Assembly: GCF_937138205.1 (NCBI RefSeq) | Contig: NZ_CAKZOT010000079.1 | Location: 22,906 to 86,905 of the forward strand | DNA length: 64,000 bases | Origin: an uncultured Rhodospira sp. | Lineage (GTDB): Bacteria > Pseudomonadota > Alphaproteobacteria > Rhodospirillales > Rhodospirillaceae | Reading direction: 5' to 3' | Part shown: in pieces, positions 54,945 to 64,000 of the stretch | Layout of the letters: every line of letters begins with the position of its first letter | Position numbering within the stretch: the first letter of the stretch is position 1 | The notes under the pieces: model-generated | Seen by the model: only the letters and a program-made list of their open reading frames with translations | Databases searched by the model: none | Told to the model about the DNA's origin: nothing | Program-made: the position numbers and the translations under genes

Positions 54945-55673
54945 ATGCCCAAGGAGACGACCGTGGCCAAGACGCCCAACCGCGCCGGCCCCGAAACCCC
55001 GCCATCCGACCAGATGGACCCGGCCCAGGAAGCCCTGTTCCGCGAGGTGGAAGAGGACCTGCGCGCCGACCAGATGCGCAAGCTGTGGCAGCGCTATGGC
55101 GGCTACGTCATCGGCACGGCGGTCCTGATTGTCGCCGTGGTGGCCGGCTTCCAGGGCTGGACGGCGTGGCAGGCCTCGGTCCGCGCCGACGAGGCGCAAC
55201 GGTACTTCACCGCCGTGCAGGCCGGCGTGCCGGCCGACGACGCTCTGTTGGCGCTGGCCCGCGAGGGCCAGACCGGCTACGCCGCCCTGGCCGCGTTGCA
55301 GCGCGCGAACAGTCTCGCCGAGGCCGGCAAGACCGCCGAGGCAATCGCCGCCTACGATGCGGTGTCGAGCGACGGGCGCGTGCCGGGCGCCATCCGGGAG
55401 GCTGCGGCCATGGTCGCCGCCTTGTACGCCATGGACGCGGAGTCCGAGACCTCTTTGCGCGGTCGCCTGACGCCCCTCACCGAAGAGGATGGCGCGTGGC
55501 GGTTCATGGCGCGGGAACTGCTGGCCCTGCTGGACCTGCGCAGCGGCAACACCGACGCGGCGCGCCAGGCGTTCACCGAACTCAGTCAGGCGCGCGAGGC
55601 GCCCACCGGCGTTCGGGCCCGCGCGTCGGAGCGGCTGGTGATGATGGGTGTGGCGTCTGAGGCCGGGGGCTGA
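54945..55673 (+). CDS. YfgM-like tetratricopeptide membrane protein
   Basis: A 242-residue protein with one membrane helix (residues 51-70, YVIGTAVLIVAVVAGFQGW) and TPR-like helices outside it (AALQRANSLAEAGKTAEAIAAYDAV; ELLALLDLRSGNTDAARQAF). Relatives are ancillary to the SecYEG translocon and periplasmic chaperones (YfgM). The gene lies directly before bamB and der, the conserved order yfgM-bamB-der. Residues 1-30 are polar. Confidence 0.85.
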   Translation: MPKETTVAKTPNRAGPETPPSDQMDPAQEALFREVEEDLRADQMRKLWQRYGGYVIGTAVLIVAVVAGFQGWTAWQASVRADEAQRYFTAVQAGVPADDALLALAREGQTGYAALAALQRANSLAEAGKTAEAIAAYDAVSSDGRVPGAIREAAAMVAALYAMDAESETSLRGRLTPLTEEDGAWRFMARELLALLDLRSGNTDAARQAFTELSQAREAPTGVRARASERLVMMGVASEAGG

Positions 55674-55676
55674 GCC

Positions 55677-57020
55677 ATGCGCAACGGCATCGCACGAGGG
55701 ACGCGCGCGGTTGTGACGGGATGCCTGGTGGCGGCCCTGGCCGGCTGTGGCTGGCTGGGGGCCGACACGCAGGATCCCCTTCCCGGCAAGCGCATCAGCG
55801 TGCTGGAGCGCGAGGTGCGGCTGTCCCCAGCGGTGACCGGCAACCCGGGCGACATCCGCCTGCCGCCGCCGGTGCCGAACGACGACTGGCCGATGGCCGG
55901 CGGCTACGCCAATCACGCCATGCACCACATGGCCCTGGGGGATGCGCCGGAAGAGATCTGGCGCCGCGACGTTGGCGCCGGGTCCGGCTCGCGCAATGCG
56001 CTGCTGGCCGAGCCGGTGATCGGCGGCGGACGCGTCTATACCATCGATGCCGAGGCCGAGGTGCGCGCCTATGATCTCGCCACCGGGGACCTGATCTGGC
56101 GCCGCGACCTGCCCAACCGCGACGAGGACGAGGACGACGGCTATCTGTTGGGTGGCGGCCTGGCGTACGGCGACGACGGCCGCCTGTACGCCACCACCGG
56201 CTTCGCCAAGGTCATCGCCATGGACGCCGCCACCGGCGAGGAGATCTGGCGCGAGGACGTCGGCGTCCCGGTGCGCGCCGCGCCCACGTTGAACAGCGGG
56301 CGCGTGTTTGTGGTGACCATGGACAACCACACCATCGCCCTGGCCGCCCAGGACGGCCGCAAGCTGTGGACCCATGCCGGCTCGCCGGAGGTGGCCAGCC
56401 TGTTGGGCGCGCCCGCGCCGGCGGTCGACCAAGGCACGGTGATCGTCGCCTACTCGTCCGGCGAACTGTTCGCCCTGCGCGTCGAGACTGGTGCCGTCCT
56501 GTGGCAGGACTCGGTGACAATGGTGCGGCGCACGGACGCCGCCGGCAACCTGCGCGACATTCGCGGACGGCCCGTCATGGCCGGACCCCGCGTGTATGTG
56601 GTCGGACACAGTGGCCTCATGACGGCCATCGACCTGGCCACCGGCGAGCGCATCTGGCAGGCCGAGCTTGGCGGCGTCGAACAGCCCTGGATCGCCGGCC
56701 GCTTCCTGTTCGTGGTCACCGCCGACGCCGACCTTGCCGCTGTCTCGGCCGAAACCGGCCGGGTTCTCTGGGTCACGCCGCTGCAACGCTGGGACGATCC
56801 GGAGGACAAGGAAGGGCCGATCACCTGGACCGGCCCCATGTTGGCCTCCGACCGGCTGGTGGTGCCCGGCTCCAACGGCGAAATTCTTGCCGTCTCGCCG
56901 TATGATGGGCGGGTTCTCGGGTACGTCGACGCGCCGGATGGGGTGACCCTTCCGCCGGTGCTGGCCCAGGACACCCTGCTCATCCTGACCGACGGCGGGG
57001 ATTTGATCGCCTACCGCTGA
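55677..57020 (+). CDS. bamB: BamB, outer-membrane assembly lipoprotein
   Basis: A 447-residue beta-propeller of PQQ-like blades, part of the Bam complex that inserts outer-membrane proteins. Signal and lipobox: residues 1-25, [10 protein letters not shown], with Cys24 as the lipid site. Blade repeats show A-x-D-x-x-T-G-x-x-x-W patterns: [48 protein letters not shown]. Starts three bases after the YfgM-like stop. Confidence 0.92.
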   Translation: MRNGIARGTRAVVTGCLVAALAGCGWLGADTQDPLPGKRISVLEREVRLSPAVTGNPGDIRLPPPVPNDDWPMAGGYANHAMHHMALGDAPEEIWRRDVGAGSGSRNALLAEPVIGGGRVYTIDAEAEVRAYDLATGDLIWRRDLPNRDEDEDDGYLLGGGLAYGDDGRLYATTGFAKVIAMDAATGEEIWREDVGVPVRAAPTLNSGRVFVVTMDNHTIALAAQDGRKLWTHAGSPEVASLLGAPAPAVDQGTVIVAYSSGELFALRVETGAVLWQDSVTMVRRTDAAGNLRDIRGRPVMAGPRVYVVGHSGLMTAIDLATGERIWQAELGGVEQPWIAGRFLFVVTADADLAAVSAETGRVLWVTPLQRWDDPEDKEGPITWTGPMLASDRLVVPGSNGEILAVSPYDGRVLGYVDAPDGVTLPPVLAQDTLLILTDGGDLIAYR

Positions 57021-57039
57021 GGCCCGCCGGGCACACGCC

Positions 57040-58494
57040 ATGAAACCGCTGACCGTCGCCATCATCGGCCGCCCCAACGTGGGCAAGTCGACCCTGTTCA
57101 ACCGCCTCGCCGGGCGCCGTCTGGCCATCGTCCACGACACGCCGGGGGTGACCCGCGACCGCCGCTTCGCCGACGGGCGCCTGGGGGACATGCCGTTGCG
57201 CATCGTCGATACCGCCGGCCTGGAGGAGGCGGCGGCCGACGCCCTGGAAACCCGGATGCGCCAGCAGACGGAACGCGCCCTGGCCGAGGCCGACGTGGCG
57301 CTGATGCTGATCGACGCCCGCGCCGGGGTGACACCCGTGGACGAGCACTTCGCCCAGGTGCTGCGGGAATCCCCGACGCCGGTGGTTCTGGTGGCCAACA
57401 AGTGCGAGGGCGGGGCCGGCGAGGCCGGGCTGTACGAGGCCTTCAGCCTGGGCCTGGGCGAGCCGGTGCCGCTGTCGGCCGAGCACGGCACCGGTCTGGC
57501 GGCCCTGTTCGAGGCTCTGTTGCCGCACGAACAGGCCCTGCACGCGCGTCTGGACCTCCAGCACGAAGCCGAGGGCGCGACCGACGACGCGGGGGAGGCC
57601 GACACCGCCCCGGGCGACCTGGAGGCCCGTGCCGCCGCCGGCGCTGACGACGACGCCGAGCCCGAGCCCGAGGACCCGGGCCGCCCGCTCAATCTGGCCA
57701 TCGTAGGCCGGCCCAACACCGGCAAGTCCACCCTGGTCAACCGCCTGATCGGCGACGACCGCCTGTTGACCGGCCCCGAGGCCGGCGTGACGCGCGACGC
57801 CATCGCCGTGGACTGGGTGCATGACGGGCGGCCGATCCGGCTGGTGGACACCGCCGGCCTGCGCCGCAAGGGTCGGATCCACGAAAGCCTGGAAAAGCTG
57901 TCTGTCGCCGACACCCTCAACGCCATCCGCCTGGCCGAGGTGGTGGTGCTGATGATGGACGCCGACATGGTGCTGGACCGCCAGGACCTGACCATCGCCC
58001 GCATGGTGGTCGAGGAGGGCCGCGCCCTGGTGCTGGCGGTGAACAAGTGGGACGCGGCGGCCGACCGCCAGGGCATCCTGAAACGCCTGCGCGACCGGCT
58101 GGAAACCTCGCTGACGCAGGTGAGGGGCGTGCCCTATGTGACCGTCTCCGCCCTGCAGGGCCGGAATCTTGACCGGCTGATGGACACGGTGCTGGAAACG
58201 CACGCCATCTGGAACCGGCGCGTCTCCACCGGCCGCCTGAACCGCTGGCTGGCGGCCATGACCGGCGAGCACCCGCCGCCCATGGGCCAGCACGGCCGGC
58301 GCATCCGCCTGCGCTACATGACCCAGGCCAAGGCGCGCCCGCCCACCTTCGCCGTGTTCTGCTCGCGACCGGAGGACTTGCCGGACAGCTATGTGCGCTA
58401 TCTGGTCAACGGCCTGCGCGACGCCTTCGGGTTCGAGGGCGTGCCCGTGCGCCTGTTTATGCGCAAGAGCGAGAACCCGTATGCGAAAACATGA
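57040..58494 (+). CDS. der: GTPase Der (EngA)
   Basis: An essential double GTPase for 50S ribosome assembly, 484 residues. First G domain: [11 protein letters not shown] at residues 7-17 and DTAGLEEAA; second: [11 protein letters not shown] near residue 220 with [11 protein letters not shown] and NKWD. C-terminal KH-like domain: [40 protein letters not shown]. An acidic linker of about 30 residues separates the two G domains. Last gene of the yfgM-bamB-der group. Confidence 0.97.
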   Translation: MKPLTVAIIGRPNVGKSTLFNRLAGRRLAIVHDTPGVTRDRRFADGRLGDMPLRIVDTAGLEEAAADALETRMRQQTERALAEADVALMLIDARAGVTPVDEHFAQVLRESPTPVVLVANKCEGGAGEAGLYEAFSLGLGEPVPLSAEHGTGLAALFEALLPHEQALHARLDLQHEAEGATDDAGEADTAPGDLEARAAAGADDDAEPEPEDPGRPLNLAIVGRPNTGKSTLVNRLIGDDRLLTGPEAGVTRDAIAVDWVHDGRPIRLVDTAGLRRKGRIHESLEKLSVADTLNAIRLAEVVVLMMDADMVLDRQDLTIARMVVEEGRALVLAVNKWDAAADRQGILKRLRDRLETSLTQVRGVPYVTVSALQGRNLDRLMDTVLETHAIWNRRVSTGRLNRWLAAMTGEHPPPMGQHGRRIRLRYMTQAKARPPTFAVFCSRPEDLPDSYVRYLVNGLRDAFGFEGVPVRLFMRKSENPYAKT

Positions 58495-58507
58495 TTGAGG
58501 ACCATTG

Positions 58508-58598
58508 GTAGGGTGCGTTCGCGCCGAAGGCGCAACGCACCATCAGTCGGTTCAACGGTGCGCTGCCCGCCTCTTCAAGGCGGTCAAGCGCACCCTAC
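58508..58598. repeat. GTAGGGTGCG inverted-repeat element, copy 3
   Basis: Inverted ends GTAGGGTGCG at 58508-58517 and CGCACCCTAC at 58589-58598, with internal GCGCCGAAGGCGC almost identical to copy 2. It lies 14 bases after the der stop codon and could end that transcript. Confidence 0.75.
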
Positions 58599-58675
58599 GA
58601 CCGCACATTTGCGCGACTCCGGGCGAGAGGGGTGAAACGCCGGGCCACTCCGGCCACGATATTGGGGGGGATGCC

Positions 58676-59155
58676 ATGGACCGCCACACACACGGATCCA
58701 CCGCGAAAGCGCTTCTGTATTGCGTTCCGTCCGCCGGCGTGGGGTTCTCGATCGGCTTTTTCGTCGCGTCCATGTACAGCGGCGTCTTCGAGCTGTACGT
58801 CGACAGCATGAACGCGTTGGACTGGCCCGATATCACCATGGGCGTTAGTATTTATGGCGATATCATCCCGAACGTCATGATCGGGCTTGGCGCCGGGTTT
58901 TTCGCCCTCTATGGTGCATCGAGGTTTGAGCCGAGCGCAAACTACGTCGTTGTCTCTACAATCCTCGCCGGGTTTGCCCTGTTCTATTGCTTTGTGGGCA
59001 TAGCAGTCTCCGGCGCCCCGATCCCCACCATCCTGCTGCCACCGCCCTCCGCCGAGCACGACCCCACCGCCGCCCGGATCGCGGCGCTGTGTGCCCAGTT
59101 CGCGGGCTTCGTCGGCGGGATGCGCCTCGCGTATCGGTTTATTTTCGGGCGGTGA
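58676..59155 (+). CDS. small multi-pass membrane protein
   Basis: A 159-residue protein with four predicted membrane helices (ALLYCVPSAGVGFSIGFFVASMY; GDIIPNVMIGLGAGFFALYG; YVVVSTILAGFALFYCFVGIAV; ARIAALCAQFAGFVGGMRLAYRF). No family recognised. GGGGGGGATGCC precedes the ATG. It stands alone between a repeat and the transferred nuclease gene; the following 198 bases carry no gene and turn AT-richer towards it. Confidence 0.65.
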   Translation: MDRHTHGSTAKALLYCVPSAGVGFSIGFFVASMYSGVFELYVDSMNALDWPDITMGVSIYGDIIPNVMIGLGAGFFALYGASRFEPSANYVVVSTILAGFALFYCFVGIAVSGAPIPTILLPPPSAEHDPTAARIAALCAQFAGFVGGMRLAYRFIFGR

Positions 59156-59353
59156 GGGGTCCGTCGGAATGAAAACCCGACGACGGGTCGTGTGGGCCGC
59201 GCAACAACCGAACCAATCCCGGTCCTGCGCGGAAGCGATCTAGTGTGGGGGTTCTTGATGGCGCAACCACAACAAAAGGCAGGTTGATTACGGTATTCGC
59301 TTTGAATACCATTAGGAACATCTTTTGATCGTCACCACAAAGGAGACAAGGCC

Positions 59354-60436
59354 ATGTCCGAACTGTTTGATGAACTTAAGAAGCTCTCTCAAAGAATAGA
59401 CTCGATAGGATCGAATCTAAAAACCGAAGAGGCGACAAAAAACGCGTTAGTCATGCCATTCGTACAATCACTTGGATATAACGTCTTCGATCCAACGGTA
59501 GTTGTTCCAGAGTACACTTCGGATCATGGCATTAAGAAAGGAGAGAAGGTTGATTATGCGATAATGAGTGATGGCTTGGTTCAAATCTTGATTGAATGTA
59601 AGACATTTGGAACGAATTTAGATAACGTGGGTGCTTCACAGCTCTTTAGGTATTTTTCTGTTACAGACGCAAAAATCGCGATATTGACGAACGGTGCAGA
59701 GTATAGATTCTTCACTGACCTTGACGAAACAAATAAAATGGATGAGAAACCATTTTTTATATTCACATTGTCAGATTTGCAGCAAGGTTATATTGAAGAA
59801 CTCGAAAAATATAAATCGGGCTGCTTCATGATTGATGATATTCTAAGCAGCGCTAACGATCTAAAGTATAGGGCGCTAGTTTCCAAAGCAATATTGGCCG
59901 AACTTGAGTGTCCTTCGGAAGATTTTGTTCGTTTCTTTGCAAAGCGAGTTTATCCAGGTAACTTCACGAATCAAGTGAAGGAATGGTTCTCGAGCATTGT
60001 CGCCGAATCGGTGCGTGCTACGACGCGAGAGATGGTTAATAAACGGCTGTCAAGCGCGTTGGAAGTCAATGCTACAGTTGACCGTGCACCCAAACAATTG
60101 GATGAGGAAGCTGACGTATTAGCGGAATCTTCCGAGGATGGGATAGTAACGACACAAGAAGAAATAGAGGCCTTTGAAATAGTGCGTGCAATACTGAGGG
60201 AAATAGTACCAGTTGAGCGGATTTACATGAGAGACCAGAAATCATACTGCGGCATTCTTCTAGACAACAATAACAGGAAGCCAATTTGTCGGCTTTATTT
60301 TAACTCCAAGAGCAGATGGTACATCGGTCTTTTTGACAGCGAAAAACAAGAAAAAGTCGAAGTAGATAAGGTTGACAGATTGTTCGATTTCGCGGACAGG
60401 CTGAGGGCAGGCGTTGCGAAGTACGATACCGTTTGA
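59354..60436 (+). CDS. solitary type I restriction HsdR N-terminal-like nuclease
   Basis: A 360-residue protein whose N-terminal 160 residues match the HsdR_N_2-type domain: NALVMPFVQSLGYNVFDPTVVVPEY, then a PD-(D/E)xK-like core VDYAIMSDGLVQILIECKT with Asp67 and the Glu-x-Lys pair, and ASQLFRYFSVTDAKIAILTNG. No helicase part, HsdM or HsdS is present, so this is not a complete restriction system. The gene is strikingly AT-rich compared with everything around it, with matching codon use, which suggests recent transfer. AAGGAGAC precedes the ATG. Such stand-alone genes may act in phage defence; that is inference. Confidence 0.82.
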   Translation: MSELFDELKKLSQRIDSIGSNLKTEEATKNALVMPFVQSLGYNVFDPTVVVPEYTSDHGIKKGEKVDYAIMSDGLVQILIECKTFGTNLDNVGASQLFRYFSVTDAKIAILTNGAEYRFFTDLDETNKMDEKPFFIFTLSDLQQGYIEELEKYKSGCFMIDDILSSANDLKYRALVSKAILAELECPSEDFVRFFAKRVYPGNFTNQVKEWFSSIVAESVRATTREMVNKRLSSALEVNATVDRAPKQLDEEADVLAESSEDGIVTTQEEIEAFEIVRAILREIVPVERIYMRDQKSYCGILLDNNNRKPICRLYFNSKSRWYIGLFDSEKQEKVEVDKVDRLFDFADRLRAGVAKYDTV

Positions 60437-60472
60437 ACGAATACGGCAAATTCCATTGGGCGGCGAACGGCC

Positions 60473-60814
60473 TTACCCTTCCCCCGCCACCTTCCGCCCC
60501 TCATCCGTCAGCTTGCACACCTGCCAGTCGGGCTTGAGCGGGTTGGCGAACCAGGGCTCGGCCCAGCCGTTGTCGAGGCAGGTCTTGACGGTGCGGGCAC
60601 TGATGCGCCGGCCGTTATGGTCGAACAGGGGCAGCTTGCCGCCCGGCTGCTCCAGCCCGCGCGCCAGGTATGCGCGTTGCGCCTTGGTTGGCGTCGCCTT
60701 CGGCGAGGACTCCTTGACGGGCGCGGGCGAACCGCCCACGGTGGCGTCCGGGTCCCGATCCAAGGGATCGTCGGCCGGGGATCGTGCTGTCGACGGCGCG
60801 CTCATCGGGTTCAT
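60473..60814 (-). CDS. hypothetical protein, possible winged-helix end
   Basis: A 113-residue protein. Residues 1-45 are Pro/Ser/Asp-rich and likely disordered; the rest (YLARGLEQPGGKLPLFDHNGRRISARTVKTCLDNGWAEPWFANPLKPDWQVCKLTDEGRKV) looks like a small winged-helix-type fold with the common LTDEGR ending. No family assigned with certainty. Divergent from cutA, 26 bases away. A second ATG at 60805 is possible. Confidence 0.6.
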   Translation of the reverse strand: MNPMSAPSTARSPADDPLDRDPDATVGGSPAPVKESSPKATPTKAQRAYLARGLEQPGGKLPLFDHNGRRISARTVKTCLDNGWAEPWFANPLKPDWQVCKLTDEGRKVAGEG

Positions 60815-60840
60815 GGTAGGCGCGACACCGGGGGGAGTCC

Positions 60841-61164
60841 ATGGATTACTGTCTGGTCTACATGACCGCCGGATCGCATGACGAGGCGGTGCGCATCGGC
60901 CACGATCTCGTCGCCGAGCGGTTGGCGGCCTGCGTCAACGTGCTGGGGCCAATGACCTCGGTCTATGAGTGGCAGGGACGCACCCAGGAAGACACCGAAG
61001 TCGCCTTCCTCGCCAAGACCCGGCGCGCGCAGGTGGACGCCCTGACGGCGCGGGTCAAGGCCTTGCACTCGTACGACTGCCCGTGCGTGGTGGTGCTGCC
61101 CATCGACGGCGGCAACCCGGCGTTTCTTCAGTGGCTGAGCGAGCAAACGACCCCAAGACGCTGA
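60841..61164 (+). CDS. cutA: CutA divalent-cation tolerance protein
   Basis: A 107-residue trimeric PII-like protein. LVYMTAGSHDEAVRIGHDLVAERLAACVNVLGPMTSVYEWQGR and EVAFLAKTRRAQVDALTARVKALHSYDCPCVVVLPIDGGN match CutA throughout. Linked to copper tolerance in E. coli, but the general role is unsettled. GGGGGAG precedes the ATG. Confidence 0.95.
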   Translation: MDYCLVYMTAGSHDEAVRIGHDLVAERLAACVNVLGPMTSVYEWQGRTQEDTEVAFLAKTRRAQVDALTARVKALHSYDCPCVVVLPIDGGNPAFLQWLSEQTTPRR

Positions 61165-61672
61165 GTTTCTCTCCATTTTCGTGTTTTTCCGTGCCCGGGG
61201 AGCCCGCGTGGTTCCGGGCGCGTGCTGGGGCGCGTCTTTCATCGCGGCCGAAACACGCCAGCCGGCGGGCGATCCGGCCTGGGCGGGTGCCCGTATGTCA
61301 CGAGGATGGTCGTCCGTGGACAGGGCGGTCTGGCGCTCAGGCGGGGCCGAGGGCGCGGCGTGTCGGTGTCCAACACCCGAAAAACAAACCGAAATGAACT
61401 GAATAATGGTGCAAAAATGAAGACGTCTGGTGGAACTGTCCGTCTCATAGCGAGGGATCATGCTGCACTGCCGCATTTTCTCGCCTGTCAGAATCCGACC
61501 GGAATGGTTTCTTAATGCTTGATCTTTTTCCGCGCTCAGGCATACTTCCCTAAGTTGACTGTTGGCATTTTGAGTCGGAGCTGAATCAAACAGTATGGTT
61601 CGTTAGACGGTTCACACCTTCGAAGGGAGGAGAAGGGGTGGGCCGAATGAAGGGGGGGGAACCACACGCAGT
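61165..61672. other. 500-base stretch without recognised gene
   Basis: No protein-like frame, RNA gene or repeat was recognised between cutA and the next small gene. The part from about 61360 to 61600 is AT-richer and may hold a promoter for the gene at 61673. Confidence 0.45.
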
Positions 61673-62044
61673 ATGAAAGCGGGAGCCATGAAAACCGGTG
61701 CCTTGCAGACATCATCGGTGCCGCTGTCGTCTCACGGGACGAAATCGGACCGCACTCCGTCAGGCGTTCGCGTTCACCGGCAGGGCGCCGGGAGCAGTCG
61801 GGCACGCGTGACGATGACCAACGGGGCGACCCTGGGCCGCGCCGTGGAACGTCACGACGTCGACTCGTTCGCGGGAAACGCGGAGCCGACCATTGTTGAC
61901 GTGCTCAACGAACCGATCGTCCACACCATGATGCGCCGCGATGGCGTCGAGATGGACTCGCTACAGCATCTGCTGCACGAGGCCGAAACGGTGCTTCTGA
62001 ATCGCCACGCCGACGCGGACGAGAGAACCGATATCGCCTCTTGA
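61673..62044 (+). CDS. small hypothetical protein
   Basis: A 123-codon frame. The C-terminal 60 residues look conserved and globular (EPTIVDVLNEPIVHTMMRRDGVEMDSLQHLLHEAETVLLN); similar DVL-x-P-I-x-x-MM-x-x-DGV segments occur in short alphaproteobacterial proteins of unknown role. The first 48 residues are low-complexity, and starts at 61688 or 61817 are possible. GGGGGGGAA lies upstream of 61673. It is followed by a strong terminator at 62084. Confidence 0.5.
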   Translation: MKAGAMKTGALQTSSVPLSSHGTKSDRTPSGVRVHRQGAGSSRARVTMTNGATLGRAVERHDVDSFAGNAEPTIVDVLNEPIVHTMMRRDGVEMDSLQHLLHEAETVLLNRHADADERTDIAS

Positions 62045-62083
62045 ACCCACCGGCTGACACCCGCCTGTTGGGGTTGCTGAAAT

Positions 62084-62116
62084 AAAACCCCGATCCGCAG
62101 CGCGGATCGGGGTTTT
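62084..62116. terminator. bidirectional intrinsic terminator
   Basis: AAAACCCCGATCCGC at 62084-62098 and GCGGATCGGGGTTTT at 62102-62116 form a perfect 15-base stem with a three-base loop. The ends supply a T-run on either strand, so it can stop transcription from the small gene on the plus strand and from htpG on the minus strand. Confidence 0.92.
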
Positions 62117-62143
62117 GTACGCTTGGTTTACAGGCGTGGGGCG

Positions 62144-64000
62144 TTACAGCGCGCCGCTCATCACCGCGCTCAGGCGGCGCGCGAAGGCCACAGGATCGGC
62201 CGGGTGTTCGCCCTCGACGATCAGGGCCTGATCCAGCAGCAACTGGCCGAGGTCGGACAGGTCGCCGCCGCCGCCGGCAACCTTGGCCGCCATGCCCTTG
62301 ATCAGCGGGTGGGACGGATTGATCTCCATGATCCGCGCCGGCTTGCGGCCCATATCCTGCCCGGCCTGCTTGAGCATTCGCTCCAGATGGAGGCTCATGT
62401 CGCCCTCTTCGGACACCAGGCACACCGGGCTTTCCTTCAGGCGGCTGGTGGAGCGGACCTCCTTGACCGCGTGGCCCAGCGTCTCCTGCAGCGCCTTGGC
62501 CAGGGCCTCCACCTGATCGGTGGGGGCGGCCTCGTCCTTCGTCGCGTCGTCGTCCTTGGACTCGGGATCGGCCACGGCGTCCAGGCCGGCGGCGCTGCTC
62601 GCGGCGGACTTCAGCGGCGTGTCCTGATAGTCCGGCACGGCGTTGATCCAGAATTCGTCCACCGGATCGGTCAGCAGCAGCACTTCGACGCCCTTGGCGC
62701 GGAAGCCCTCCAACTGCGGCGAGCGCTTCAGGGTCTCCGGGTCGTCGCCGGTGATGTAGTAGATGGCCTCCTGGCCGGTCTTCATGCGGGCGACGTAGTC
62801 GGCCAGCGACACCCAGCCCTCGGTAGTCGAGGAGCGGAAGCGCGCAAGGTCGAGGACCTCCGTGCGGCGTTCGAAGTCCTCGTAGATGCCTTCCTTCAGG
62901 ACGGCGCCGAAGGTGTCCCAGAACGTGGCGTACTCGTCCGCGTTTTCGGCGCGTTTCTTCAGATCGCCCAGCAGGCGTTTGACCAGACCGCCCTGGATCT
63001 TCTTCAGCACCGGATTGTGCTGCAGCATTTCGCGGCTGACGTTCAGCGGCAGGTCGCTGGAATCGACGATGCCGCGCACGAACCGCAGGTAGGACGGCAA
63101 CACCTCCGGCGCATCGTCGGTGATGAAGACGCGGTTCACGTACAGCTTGATGTGCGTCTTGCGCTCGGGCTGGAACAGGTCGAACGGTTTTTGCGACGGG
63201 ATGAACAGCAGGCCCGTGTACTCAATGGCCCCTTCGGCCTTGAAATGCACCGTGTGCCACGGTGTGTCGAAGGCGTGGGCGACGTGGTGATAGAACTCGG
63301 TGTACTGCTCCTCGGTGATCTCGGAGCGGGGCCGGGTCCACAAGGCCGAGGCTTCATTCAGGGTTTCCTCGGTCTCCTTGCCCTCATCGTCCGTGCCCAA
63401 AAGAACCACGGGAATCGCAATGTGATCGGAGTAGGTCTTGACCGTGGACTTCAGGCGCCAGCTCTCCAGGAACTCCGTGGCGTCCTCGCGTAGGTGCAGG
63501 ACGATGCGGGTGCCCGGCGCCGCGACCTCGGCCTCGCCGATCGAGAACGCCCCGCCGCCGTCACTTTCCCAATGCCAGCCCTGGGTGTCGCCGGCGCGGC
63601 GGGTGAACACCTCGACCCGCTCGGCGACCATGAAGGACGAGTAGAAGCCAACGCCGAACTGGCCGATCAGCCGCGCCTCGCCCTGCTTGTCGGCGTCCCT
63701 CAGAGTGTTGACGAACTCCTCGGTGCCGGACCGGGCGATGGTGCCCAGGTTGTCGATCAACTCGGCCCGGTTCATGCCGATGCCGTTGTCGGCAATCTCG
63801 ATGGTCTTCGCGTCGGCATCGACCCGCAGGGTGATGCGGAACGCCTCGGCCCCTTCGCGCAGGGCCGGCGTGGTCAACGCCTCATAGCGCAGCTTGTCGC
63901 AAGCGTCCGAGGCGTTGGAGATCAACTCGCGCAGAAAGATCTGCCGGTCGGAATACAGCGAGTGAACGACGATATCGAGCAGCTTGGTGACCTCGGCCTG
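62144..64000 (-). CDS. htpG: molecular chaperone HtpG (Hsp90), 5' end beyond the window
   Basis: Bacterial Hsp90. The visible part has 618 codons; the reading frame continues through 64000 (QAEVTKLLDIVVHSLYSDRQIFLRELI), so only roughly the first ten residues are outside. ATPase motifs: LISNASDACDKLRYEAL, EIADNGIGMNRAEL, GQFGVGFYSSFMVAERV. Middle-domain marks: YLRFVRGIVDSSDLPLNVSREMLQ. The C-terminal domain has an Ala/Asp-rich insertion near residues 500-525. Ends 28 bases before the terminator at 62084-62116. Confidence 0.97.
   Translation of the reverse strand, partial: QAEVTKLLDIVVHSLYSDRQIFLRELISNASDACDKLRYEALTTPALREGAEAFRITLRVDADAKTIEIADNGIGMNRAELIDNLGTIARSGTEEFVNTLRDADKQGEARLIGQFGVGFYSSFMVAERVEVFTRRAGDTQGWHWESDGGGAFSIGEAEVAAPGTRIVLHLREDATEFLESWRLKSTVKTYSDHIAIPVVLLGTDDEGKETEETLNEASALWTRPRSEITEEQYTEFYHHVAHAFDTPWHTVHFKAEGAIEYTGLLFIPSQKPFDLFQPERKTHIKLYVNRVFITDDAPEVLPSYLRFVRGIVDSSDLPLNVSREMLQHNPVLKKIQGGLVKRLLGDLKKRAENADEYATFWDTFGAVLKEGIYEDFERRTEVLDLARFRSSTTEGWVSLADYVARMKTGQEAIYYITGDDPETLKRSPQLEGFRAKGVEVLLLTDPVDEFWINAVPDYQDTPLKSAASSAAGLDAVADPESKDDDATKDEAAPTDQVEALAKALQETLGHAVKEVRSTSRLKESPVCLVSEEGDMSLHLERMLKQAGQDMGRKPARIMEINPSHPLIKGMAAKVAGGGGDLSDLGQLLLDQALIVEGEHPADPVAFARRLSAVMSGAL

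Noticed and set aside
54900..58076. Antisense open frame of over 1,000 codons opposite yfgM-like, bamB and der.
   Set aside because: It is the reverse shadow of three well-supported genes in GC-rich DNA; the protein is Arg/Ser/Pro-rich without a domain.

Overview
The window is a GC-rich bacterial chromosome segment. Gene content points to an alphaproteobacterium of the Rhodospirillales type: a nifENX-fdxB-nifQ block, an SOS imuA-imuB-dnaE2 cassette behind a direct-repeat GTTC-N7-GTTC LexA box, DUF2794, and AcnA-type aconitase. Taxonomy is inferred from gene content; no rRNA is present.

Layout. 1-1535: glutathione peroxidase and a UPF0114 (YqhA) membrane protein, separated by a palindromic repeat. 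1577-6532: minus-strand nitrogenase FeMo-cofactor cluster nifE-nifN-nifX-DUF269-fdxB-nifQ, with a sigma-54 (-24/-12) promoter and an upstream NifA-type TGT-N10-ACA site. 6671-7876: tRNA-Ser(UGA), a ParDE-like toxin-antitoxin pair and an unknown gene. 7999-13476: LexA box and the imuA-imuB-dnaE2 mutasome. 13650-15159: an XRE regulator and a 1 kb stretch with no convincing gene. 15160-22825: an N-terminal-nucleophile aminopeptidase, a complete Opp/Dpp-type peptide ABC transporter and a secreted glycerophosphodiester phosphodiesterase. 23016-31045: a signalling and cell-surface district: DUF4926, a protein with degenerate HPt and receiver domains beside a bacteriohemerythrin, two glycosyltransferases, a response regulator, and an HPt/receiver/degenerate-GGDEF protein. 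31054-35556: ROK sugar kinase, metallo-beta-lactamase-fold hydrolase, DHH phosphoesterase, purA. 35841-39115: a membrane-anchored pseudokinase, a small membrane protein and a ParA-like ATPase. 39259-41934: acnA. 42359-50781: a branched-chain-amino-acid-type ABC transporter interleaved with two acyl-CoA-ligase-like genes. 50866-58494: an EamA exporter, a DUF2794/TfoX/hydrolase/ribbon-helix-helix operon, a lipoprotein, a thioredoxin-fold protein, then a YfgM-like gene, bamB and der. 58676-64000: a membrane protein, an AT-rich solitary HsdR-N-like nuclease gene (likely transferred), small unknown genes, cutA, and htpG cut by the window edge.

Most of the window is core metabolism, transport and repair. 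The parts least explained by known systems are the pseudokinase/membrane protein/ParA group, the degenerate phosphorelay protein paired with bacteriohemerythrin, the degenerate-GGDEF phosphorelay hub, and the ABC transporter carrying a ligase-like protein without a recognisable nucleotide loop. Three copies of a GTAGGGTGCG inverted repeat (22835, 39157, 58508) and one CGTCATTGCGAG palindrome (818) lie between genes.
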